A DNA stretch of 11,554 bases from Candidatus Delongbacteria bacterium. Lineage in GTDB: Bacteria > UBA4055. The notes below the pieces were generated by a model. It searched no databases. It was not told the DNA's origin and was given only the letters and a program-made list of their open reading frames with translations. A program made the position numbers and the translations under genes. Of this stretch, positions 4,790 to 11,554 are shown piece after piece (position 1 is the first letter of the stretch; each line of letters opens with the position of its first letter). The stretch lies in contig JAQVNT010000031.1 of the NCBI GenBank assembly GCA_028702975.1, positions 1 to 11,554 of the forward strand, given 5' to 3'.

Positions 4790-7700
4790 ATGAGTTCAGA
4801 TATCTTACTGCAGAAACTGAAGATGTTCCTTCCAAATAATACAGCCAATAAACTTCTGACGGATGAAGTTGTTTTTCTGGAAGACGGATCGGTACTTATA
4901 CTCAGGTTCAATATATTCAACGAACTTTATATTAAGCTTAGGCACCTTCCGGATTTTTCACCGGTGTACAAAGGTATTTTCAACGAGATGATAACCGGAT
5001 TTCTGGAAATAATCTATGAAAACGGCGGTATATTTTTAAATTTAAGCGACAATAAAATTGATATTATTTTTACTCCCGAGCTAATTGAAAAAAACAGGGA
5101 AGACATTATAAAACATTCTCTAAAATGTGCGGATGAACTCAGAAAAAACTACGCGGCTTTTACTGAAAATATAAAGAAAAAATACAATGTGGAGTTCGAA
5201 AGTTCCTTCTCGGCCGGGCTTGCAGCAGGAAAATTCCTTGAGGTCATTTTCGGCAACGAGAAGAGGAAAGAAAGAGTAATTTTGGGTAATGTGGCAAGGG
5301 ACGCCGTAGATTATGCCTTCAGAGGAAAAGACGGGGACATTATCGTATCTCCCGAGATCCTTTCTGTAGTAAAGGATAAGGTGGAATACTGTAAGAAAAA
5401 GAACTGTCATATAGTCTCAAAACTTAATTATCTCGTCGAAACAGTAAATTATACAAGGGACAAATATCTTAACCTTAAAACTTCGATCATAAAATCCTTC
5501 CTGCCCGAATATATCTACAATACCTTAAGGGACGATGTGAATGAAGAATTTACCGATATAAAAAAGGGATCTGTAGTCGATATTGAATTCGCAGATATTC
5601 ACGAATTCGTCCAGGAGTATATTGACAAGGCTGTAACTGTTACCGACGAAACAGAGTTTAAGGTAATGACGGACAACTATTTCTTCGGACTGAACAAGCT
5701 TCTTAAGAAAATATTCAGATTCAGCAACAGTTTCGACGGTGCGGTCAATAAGGTCGAGCTGTCCAAATTCGGCTTTAGAGTACTACTGTCATTTTCGTTT
5801 CCCAGAACATTCGACAATGATCTTACCAATAAGCTGATTTGCGTTGAAGAGATCAATAAGGTTTGCACCGCTTTCAAACATCTGAGGCATAAGATAATTC
5901 ACTTTGAGGATTTTATGTTCGCATCGATCGTCGGATCCGAAGAGAGAAGTGCTTACATTATCACATCCGAGATCACTGCGAAGATGGATGATATGATCGA
6001 ATTTCTGAGTGACGGAGAGATGAAAGAGATCGATCCGGGCAGGGACATGAAAACGATCCAGCGGATGCTTGAGAATAAAAAAAATTCGCCAGATGAGCTG
6101 CGGGAATGCAGTAAAGACGGCGGGAAAATAGAACTTAAGGGGCTTTTCACCCATAAGGTTATCGGAAGGAATAAGGAGATAATCAATCTTAATCAGATGC
6201 TCAGGCAGGGCGGAAAGATAATAACGCTTACAGGATGGCACGGAAGCGGAAAGACGAGGATGGTGGATGAGATCGTTAAAAGGATGTCGAACGAGAATTT
6301 TCATATTCTTCATTCCAAAGTCGAAGACAGGGATAATATAATCGACCTCTTCAAATATATTATCGAGGAAGATTCGGGAGTTTCACTTTTTGATGACAGG
6401 GAAACTGTAGGCAAAAAACTTGATAAATATTTCAGCAAACTTCTTTCAAATTCACCTGACGATTTTGAGCAGGATCAATTCAGGAGCAAGCTTTTTATAC
6501 TTTACAAGATCATGTACAACATCGATGTGAAAAACAGTATTTACGACACTCTGACGCCGGAACTCAGGCTGAAAAATCTCAAAGAAGCTCTAAGCCTGCT
6601 TGTAATTTTCAACTATTATTACTACATCAAGAGTACCGAAGGCGTTATTTTCATTTTTGATGATGTTGACAATCTGAAACATGAAGAAAAAGACTTGATG
6701 CAGTATGTTATCCAGTACAGCATATCTCACCTTGTCGAAATGGGTAACAGAAGAAATAAGAAAGAGGAGATCAACAAAATATCTTTCCTCATTACTTACC
6801 ACAGCGAAGAGGATCTGGAGTTCAACAGATATTTAAAACCTTTCAGGCAGGAACTTCCTCCTCTCAAGAAAGATACGATGAGACTGCTTTTGAAACAGCT
6901 CACGAAAGGTAAAAAAATGTCTTCCGAAGTTGAGAAAGTAATACTGAAACTCTCTGCAGGAAATCCTTTCTATCTTGAGCAGTATTTCAGATTTGTTTTC
7001 ACTGACGGTATGGTGATAGAGAAAGATACGGTTCTGGAAAAAACAAAAAGGTATAAGAAGAAGAACATACCGACCGATATAAGAGAGATCGTTAAGCTGA
7101 ACCTTTCAAGGCTCACGCCTGTGCAGCTTGAAACACTGCAGGCGGCGTCTGTTATTGGAGTAAAATTCGATACAACTATCGTAAAAAAGTATTACCCTGA
7201 TTTCCAGTTAAGAGAACTTGAGAATATATTTGAAAGCAATTTTATAAAACCGTATCACCTTGAAAATCACTACACTTTTTCCCACCCGATAGTTCAGGAT
7301 GTAGTTTATTCAATCGCGCCGGAAGAAAAAAAGAGATCATGGCACATGGGTGTAGCCAGACTACTCGAAGAGACTAAAGAAATATCCAAGCTCACACACT
7401 CCAGCTGGCTTGGCCATCACTATTACTATTCCGGAGATCACGCGAAAGCGGTCAGCTATCTCAAGGAATCTTACTTTGCCGCCCTTGATAAAAATTTTAT
7501 TGAAAGTGCCTATCATGACCTTCAGAAACTTATATCATACACTTCGGATCCGGTCGAAAAAGACAGGCTGGTACTTGAGGAGATAAAAATACTTTACGGT
7601 ATGAACGATCAGGTAAAGGCAAGAAAAACATCATATCCGCTCTTAGCTAAATACGAAAGATCAAAGGATCACGATTTCTATTTCGATATCATTACGACCA

Positions 7701-8974
7701 TCCTTGAATACTCAATGAATTTTTCACCTGCAAAGAGGGTCAGAGAAATGCTTTTTAAAGCTTCCGGTATTATGAGGAAGCACAAGCTGTCAGACGAACA
7801 GAAAGGGCGTCTGTACAAATTATATGCGATATTCAAGAAGAATGAAGGAAATGTCAAGCTGACTGTTAATTACATCAATAGGGCTCTTATACATATAACA
7901 AAAACCAAAGATACAGAAACAAAGTGCTTCCTGCTTAACGAGCTCGGCTCCATTTATGAAATGCAGTTCCGTTTCACAAAGAGCATTTCCACATTCCAGT
8001 CTGCGCTTAAGACTGCAGAAAGATCCGACAACTTAAAATATCAGTCAATTATTCTAGGTAATCTCGGAAAGATCACATATAAGCTCGGGAAAGTAAAGGA
8101 TTCTGTTAAATACTATGAGAAAGCTCTTGAGATAGCCTCGCTTCTGAGTCTGAAAGATGTGGAAGGAACCTGCGCAGGTCAGCTGGGTAACATCTACCTT
8201 GAGACAAAAGACATTACTTCGGCGATGGCGAGTTTTGAAAGATCGATAAAGATATTCAGAGCTTTGAATAACCTGGAGGAGATAAGCTACAGATTGTGCG
8301 ATTTTGGATCATGTAATCTTTTCCACACAAATCAGACCGAAGCAGAAAAATGTTTCAATAAAGGTCTGAAGATCGCAAAAGAAGTGAACAGCAGCCTAGC
8401 AAGAGCTTATGCTCTTCACCATCTGGCAAGGCTGAAAGTTATTAGGAAGAGTTATTCCGAAGCAGAAAAGAATTTTAAGGAATCCCTGAAGATCTACAGG
8501 GAGAAGAAACTTTATAAAAGAATGGGGATGATCTACTATTATATGGCTGAGATGTTCTTCAACGAGCTTGTCGAGTTCGAGGATGACTCTTTTAATAAAT
8601 ACAAGAAGGAGATCATGGAGGATATCAGCAAGATCCTTAAATATATGAAGTACTCTCTTCTTTATTCCAAAAAAGCAAAAAATATTCATTTTATAGCTCT
8701 TTCATATCTTCTGCTCGGAAAACTCTTCAAAAGAAAAGGGAAGATGAAAGACGCCATCTCAAACCTTCAGTCAGGTCATAACACGATCAAGATATCAGAT
8801 TATTCAAAACTCTACCTGGAGCTGACCTACGAACTGGCTGACGCTTATAAAAACAGTTCCAGAACGAGAGATGCGATACTTATTCTCAAAGCTGCGCAGA
8901 AATTAGCCTCAAAGAACAAAGATATGACAACAAAGAGCAGGCTGAAAGAACTTATCAGTAAAATGTCGGAATAA
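4790..8974 (+). CDS. Twin degenerate class III cyclase-like / STAND-type NTPase / TPR protein
   Basis: No single described gene is recognised, but the domains are readable in this 1394-residue, apparently cytosolic protein. Residues 11-190: cyclase-like domain 1 (FGNEKRKERVILGN at 154-167, GDIIVSPE at 182-189). Residues 235-410: cyclase-like domain 2 (FADIHEF 267-273, VGSEER 381-386). Metal and base-binding positions are mostly lost. Residues 457-760: NTPase with IGRNKEI, Walker A GWHGSGKT (482-489), Walker B VIFIFDDVD (619-627) and GNPFYLEQ (724-731). Residues about 765-865: winged-helix-like region with FSHPIVQDVVY (830-840). The rest is mainly helical repeats, including at least five TPRs at 1044-1243 with a 40-residue period. 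The order matches soluble adenylyl cyclase (ADCY10) and bacterial cyclase-AAA-TPR proteins. I infer a signalling scaffold or ATP-driven sensor, not an active cyclase. No HTH output domain or membrane helix was seen. Confidence 0.8.
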   Translation: MSSDILLQKLKMFLPNNTANKLLTDEVVFLEDGSVLILRFNIFNELYIKLRHLPDFSPVYKGIFNEMITGFLEIIYENGGIFLNLSDNKIDIIFTPELIEKNREDIIKHSLKCADELRKNYAAFTENIKKKYNVEFESSFSAGLAAGKFLEVIFGNEKRKERVILGNVARDAVDYAFRGKDGDIIVSPEILSVVKDKVEYCKKKNCHIVSKLNYLVETVNYTRDKYLNLKTSIIKSFLPEYIYNTLRDDVNEEFTDIKKGSVVDIEFADIHEFVQEYIDKAVTVTDETEFKVMTDNYFFGLNKLLKKIFRFSNSFDGAVNKVELSKFGFRVLLSFSFPRTFDNDLTNKLICVEEINKVCTAFKHLRHKIIHFEDFMFASIVGSEERSAYIITSEITAKMDDMIEFLSDGEMKEIDPGRDMKTIQRMLENKKNSPDELRECSKDGGKIELKGLFTHKVIGRNKEIINLNQMLRQGGKIITLTGWHGSGKTRMVDEIVKRMSNENFHILHSKVEDRDNIIDLFKYIIEEDSGVSLFDDRETVGKKLDKYFSKLLSNSPDDFEQDQFRSKLFILYKIMYNIDVKNSIYDTLTPELRLKNLKEALSLLVIFNYYYYIKSTEGVIFIFDDVDNLKHEEKDLMQYVIQYSISHLVEMGNRRNKKEEINKISFLITYHSEEDLEFNRYLKPFRQELPPLKKDTMRLLLKQLTKGKKMSSEVEKVILKLSAGNPFYLEQYFRFVFTDGMVIEKDTVLEKTKRYKKKNIPTDIREIVKLNLSRLTPVQLETLQAASVIGVKFDTTIVKKYYPDFQLRELENIFESNFIKPYHLENHYTFSHPIVQDVVYSIAPEEKKRSWHMGVARLLEETKEISKLTHSSWLGHHYYYSGDHAKAVSYLKESYFAALDKNFIESAYHDLQKLISYTSDPVEKDRLVLEEIKILYGMNDQVKARKTSYPLLAKYERSKDHDFYFDIITTILEYSMNFSPAKRVREMLFKASGIMRKHKLSDEQKGRLYKLYAIFKKNEGNVKLTVNYINRALIHITKTKDTETKCFLLNELGSIYEMQFRFTKSISTFQSALKTAERSDNLKYQSIILGNLGKITYKLGKVKDSVKYYEKALEIASLLSLKDVEGTCAGQLGNIYLETKDITSAMASFERSIKIFRALNNLEEISYRLCDFGSCNLFHTNQTEAEKCFNKGLKIAKEVNSSLARAYALHHLARLKVIRKSYSEAEKNFKESLKIYREKKLYKRMGMIYYYMAEMFFNELVEFEDDSFNKYKKEIMEDISKILKYMKYSLLYSKKAKNIHFIALSYLLLGKLFKRKGKMKDAISNLQSGHNTIKISDYSKLYLELTYELADAYKNSSRTRDAILILKAAQKLASKNKDMTTKSRLKELISKMSE

Positions 8975-8975
8975 T

Positions 8976-10628
8976 ATGTTCCTTCCGGTAAACAGAGAAG
9001 AAACTCAAAAACTCGGCTGGAAAGAACTTGATATAATTATCATCACCGGCGATGCCTACATTGACCACCCTTCATTCGGCGCGGCTATAATAGGAAACTA
9101 CCTTGTTTCGAAAGGTTTCAGGGTCGGGATAATACCTCAGCCTGACATAAATTCCAATGACGATTTTTTAAAACTACCTGCTCCGAAGCTTTTCGTGGGT
9201 ATCACTTCGGGTAATGTCGATTCTATGATAAACAATTATACGGCCTCGAAAAAACCTAGAAAGTCCGACGATTATTCCGAGGATAAAAAGGGAGGAAGGA
9301 GACCTGACAGGGCCGTTATTGCCTATACGAACAAAGCGAAGGAAAATTACAAGGGAGTTCCAATCGTCATAGGCGGTATCGAAGCGAGCCTGAGAAGGGT
9401 TGCCCATTACGACTACTGGTCGGACCGGGTCAGGCGCGGAATCCTTTTTGATTCCAAGGCGGATATCCTTGTTTACGGACAGGGAGAGAGAACGACGGTC
9501 AGGATAGCTGAAGAACTCCGTTCAGGTAGACCGGCAGCAGAGCTTAAAGATATAAGAGGGACGGCTTTTATCCTGAAGAAAGGCGAAGATAAGCCTTTGT
9601 GTTTTGACTATGAGGAGCTGCCTTCATTTGAAGAAGTAAGCTCAGATAAAGAGAGTTTTATTTCAGCTGAAAGAATCATCCACTCAGTTACGAACCCATA
9701 TCTCGACACAGGGCTTATCCAGGAGACGAGCGGCAGAAAACTTGTCATTAACCCGCCTGTAATGCCTGACGATAACATTGACGAGTTCTATGACCTTGAG
9801 TTTGAGAATAAACCGCACCCGATGTATAAGGAGAGGATACCGGCTTGTGAGATGATCATGAACTCGATAACGATCCACAGAGGATGTTTCGGCGGGTGCT
9901 CGTTCTGCTCTATCGCGCAGCACCAGGGCAGCTTCATCCAGTCGCGCTCGACGGCCTCGGTCGTCAATGAGGCTGTGAAGCTGAAGTCACGCACGGTGAC
10001 CGATCTTGGCGGCCCGTCCGCCAACATGTACCGCATGCGGGGGCGCGATCTTGCAGCCTGCAGGCAGTGCAGAAGGCTGTCGTGCCTGTTCCCGAAAGTG
10101 TGCCCCAATCTTGACACGAGCCACAAAGAGCTTCTAAAACTGTATGATAAGGTAAGGGAGCACAAACGGGTGTTCATCAACAGCGGGATCAGGCACGAGC
10201 TGGCCCTCCTTGACACTGATTACATGAAGGCCGTGGCCGAAGAGTTCACATCAGGCCTGCTCAAGATCGCGCCCGAGCACACCGAAAAGCGGATACTCGA
10301 TCTTATGCTCAAGCCGGACATTTCCAAATATGAAAAATTCGTTGAACTGTTCAGGAAATACTCCAAGAAGGAACAGTATGTCCTTCCTTATCTCATATCC
10401 GCTTTTCCCGGTGTGACCCTGGAGGCGGCGGAAAGGATGAAGGCTTACCTTAAACGATATAACATCAGGGTGGAGCAGGTGCAGGATTTCATTCCCCTGC
10501 CCATGACCGTCGCCGCCTGCATGTACTATACGGAAAAGGATTTCTTCACAGGCGAAGATATCCATGTCGCAAAGTCGTATAAAGAACGGGAACAGCACAG
10601 AAAACTTATGCAATGGTGGAAAAAATGA
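8976..10628 (+). CDS. ygiQ: YgiQ family radical SAM protein (UPF0313)
   Basis: The 550-residue protein starts MFLPVNREETQKLGWKELDI, then ITGDAYIDHPSFGAAIIG, the classic YgiQ N terminus. Other family marks are PIVIGGIEASLRRVAHYDYW and VYGQGE. The radical SAM cluster motif is C304-x3-C308-x2-C311 (CFGGCSFC), which should bind a [4Fe-4S] cluster and S-adenosylmethionine. Four more cysteines (362, 365, 370, 376; CRQC, SC, VC) form the family's second Cys-rich patch. The C-terminal QDFIPLPMTVAACMYYT is also typical. The reaction of YgiQ is not established. The protein is shorter than E. coli YgiQ (about 739 residues), lacking the long C-terminal tail, but the conserved core looks complete. ATG 8976 follows the previous stop by one base, suggesting coupled translation. 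The stretch around 9880-10300, coding for the catalytic core, is unusually GC-rich. Confidence 0.93.
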   Translation: MFLPVNREETQKLGWKELDIIIITGDAYIDHPSFGAAIIGNYLVSKGFRVGIIPQPDINSNDDFLKLPAPKLFVGITSGNVDSMINNYTASKKPRKSDDYSEDKKGGRRPDRAVIAYTNKAKENYKGVPIVIGGIEASLRRVAHYDYWSDRVRRGILFDSKADILVYGQGERTTVRIAEELRSGRPAAELKDIRGTAFILKKGEDKPLCFDYEELPSFEEVSSDKESFISAERIIHSVTNPYLDTGLIQETSGRKLVINPPVMPDDNIDEFYDLEFENKPHPMYKERIPACEMIMNSITIHRGCFGGCSFCSIAQHQGSFIQSRSTASVVNEAVKLKSRTVTDLGGPSANMYRMRGRDLAACRQCRRLSCLFPKVCPNLDTSHKELLKLYDKVREHKRVFINSGIRHELALLDTDYMKAVAEEFTSGLLKIAPEHTEKRILDLMLKPDISKYEKFVELFRKYSKKEQYVLPYLISAFPGVTLEAAERMKAYLKRYNIRVEQVQDFIPLPMTVAACMYYTEKDFFTGEDIHVAKSYKEREQHRKLMQWWKK

Positions 10629-10631
10629 AGC

Positions 10632-10636
10632 AGGAG
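10632..10636 (+). promoter_or_regulatory. Ribosome-binding site that decides the start of the NimA-like gene
   Basis: AGGAG lies 6 bases before ATG 10643. The in-frame ATG at 10613 lies inside ygiQ and would add ten residues; it has no comparable site. The downstream ATG is therefore chosen. Confidence 0.65.
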
Positions 10637-10642
10637 TATAAA

Positions 10643-11110
10643 ATGATAAACAAGAAAAAAGAAGTTACGGATCTAAAAATAATCGACGGAATATTGAAAG
10701 AAGCCAACTGGTGCCAGCTTGCTATGGCGGACGGCGATCAGCCTTACATAATACCTCTGAACTACGGCTACTTCGATAATGCGCTTTACATACACTGCGC
10801 GACAAAAGGAATGAAGCTCGATCTGATAAGAAGAAACCCGAAAGTAGCCTTCAACATCACTCTCGACGCGGAATATCTTGAAGGACTGCTCACGATGCGT
10901 TACAGGAGCGTTAACGGAACCGGCAAAGCGTACATAATCGAAGATGAGGAAGGGAAGAGAGAAGCTTTGAACCATTTGACAGTTCATTTCGGCGCAGAAC
11001 CGGTACATCACAGTCCTGAAAGTCTCAAAACCATCGTCATGATAAAAGTTAAGATTGAAAGCACGACCTGCAAAATAAGTTATATGGATAAAGGCGGAGA
11101 GATCGAATGA
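10643..11110 (+). CDS. Pyridoxamine 5'-phosphate oxidase-related, NimA-like flavin-binding protein
   Basis: The 155-residue product has the split-barrel flavin-binding pattern of the NimA/PNPOx-related family: KEVTDLKIIDGILKEANWCQ (6-25), LAMADGDQPYIIPLNYGY (26-43), ALYIHCATKGMKLDLIRRNP (47-66) and TMRYRSVNGTGKAYII (84-99). Proteins of this type bind FMN or a related cofactor and act as small reductases; some reduce 5-nitroimidazoles, but most have no known substrate. Function beyond probable flavin binding is inference. The ATG at 10643 is chosen for the AGGAG 6 bases upstream, giving a 14-bp gap after ygiQ. The stop overlaps the start of the ABC ATPase gene in an ATGA (11107-11110), a sign of translational coupling. 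Confidence 0.85.
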   Translation: MINKKKEVTDLKIIDGILKEANWCQLAMADGDQPYIIPLNYGYFDNALYIHCATKGMKLDLIRRNPKVAFNITLDAEYLEGLLTMRYRSVNGTGKAYIIEDEEGKREALNHLTVHFGAEPVHHSPESLKTIVMIKVKIESTTCKISYMDKGGEIE

Positions 11111-11554
11111 GCGAAGTGATAGTAGTGGAGAATTTAGTTAAGAAGTATAAAGACATCTGCGCGGTAAATGACATTTCATTCACCGTTAAAAAGGGAGAAA
11201 TATTAGGCTTTCTGGGTCCGAACGGCGCAGGCAAGACGACAACGATAAAATCGATCCTGTCCCTGCTTGAATATGAGGAAGGCAGGATATTCGTCAACGG
11301 TATGGACGCGAAAAAATATAAGCATAAGATCATGTCGGATATGGGAGCCGTACTTGAAGGCGCAAGAAATATCTACTGGCATCTCAGTCCGGACGAGAAT
11401 ATAAATTATTTCGCCGGCATAATGGGGCTCGGCACTAATAAGATCAAAGAAGAGAAAGAATACCTTCTTAAACGGTTAAAGCTGTGGGATGTAAAGGATA
11501 AAGAGGTAAGGGAATTTTCAAAAGGGATGCAGCAGAAAACAGCTATAGCAGCGT
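11107..11554 (+). CDS. ABC transporter ATP-binding protein, N-terminal half (3' truncated)
   Basis: The gene runs off the right edge; 149 codons are visible. The protein begins MSEVIVVENLVKKYKDICAV and has the ABC ATPase pattern: Walker A GPNGAGKT (37-44), the Q-loop region GAVLEGARNIYWHLSPDENI (80-99) with Glu at the usual Gln position, and the signature FSKGMQQK (137-144). The VLEGARNIYW sequence and KGMQQK signature resemble the CcmA/NodI/drug-resistance subgroup, whose partners are ABC-2 type permeases. That suggests export of a drug, lipid or other compound, with a permease gene probably lying just past the edge. Walker B and the H-loop lie outside the window. It overlaps the preceding gene by 4 bp (ATGA). 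Nothing visible identifies the substrate. Confidence 0.93.
   Translation, partial: MSEVIVVENLVKKYKDICAVNDISFTVKKGEILGFLGPNGAGKTTTIKSILSLLEYEEGRIFVNGMDAKKYKHKIMSDMGAVLEGARNIYWHLSPDENINYFAGIMGLGTNKIKEEKEYLLKRLKLWDVKDKEVREFSKGMQQKTAIAA

Noticed and set aside
4120..4920. 266-codon open frame on the minus strand across the prenyl synthase and the start of the large gene
   Set aside because: It is antisense to two genes with clear motifs, its translation shows no recognisable domain, and part of it lies in GC-rich DNA where stop codons are rare by chance.
4790..6060. Annotating the large protein as an active adenylate or guanylate cyclase
   Set aside because: At least one catalytic Asp and the base/transition-state residues are missing from each cyclase-like domain.
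9788..10216. 142-codon minus-strand frame inside ygiQ
   Set aside because: It lies opposite the conserved radical SAM core, coincides with the GC-rich island and shows no protein family features.

Overview
The window looks like a chromosomal stretch from a diderm bacterium of moderate G+C with AT-rich third codon positions. Three things point to the wider FCB/candidate-phylum group (Cloacimonadota, Delongbacteria, Marinimicrobia, KSB1 and similar): the secreted protein at the left edge ends in a FlgD/T9SS-like C-terminal module, YidC has a large periplasmic domain, and the prenyl synthase carries the HNFTLVHDDIMD variant common in Bacteroidetes. The phylum is inference. Every gene found lies on the + strand.

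Layout: (1) 1-1130, the C-terminal part of a large exported protein, with a proline hinge, an FN3-like stretch and a FlgD-like terminal domain. (2) 1131-1310, an AT-rich intergenic region with a good sigma70-type promoter candidate. (3) 1311-3786, the conserved block rpmH-rnpA-yidD-yidC: ribosomal protein L34, RNase P protein, and two factors of inner-membrane protein insertion. rnpA starts with TTG directly after an in-frame stop, and yidD starts with GTG 68 bp inside rnpA. (4) 3796-4773, a short-chain polyprenyl diphosphate synthase. (5) 4790-8974, a 1394-residue multidomain protein: two tandem, catalytically degenerate class III nucleotide-cyclase-like domains, an NTPase (STAND/AAA_16 type), a winged-helix-like region and TPRs with an exact 40-residue period. 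This is the layout of mammalian soluble adenylyl cyclase with both active sites eroded, and it is the most unusual object here. (6) 8976-10628, a YgiQ-type radical SAM protein. (7) 10643-11110, a NimA/pyridoxamine-phosphate-oxidase-like flavoprotein. (8) 11107 to the right edge, the N-terminal half of an ABC transporter ATPase.

From rpmH to the right edge, gaps are never longer than 16 bp and two gene pairs overlap, so the set may form one long operon or several nested ones read from the promoter near 1220-1248. No dnaA, DnaA-box cluster or mnmE was seen beside the rpmH block. No tRNA, rRNA, CRISPR array, insertion sequence or convincing intrinsic terminator was seen. Two segments, in the prenyl synthase and in ygiQ, are much richer in G+C than the DNA around them.
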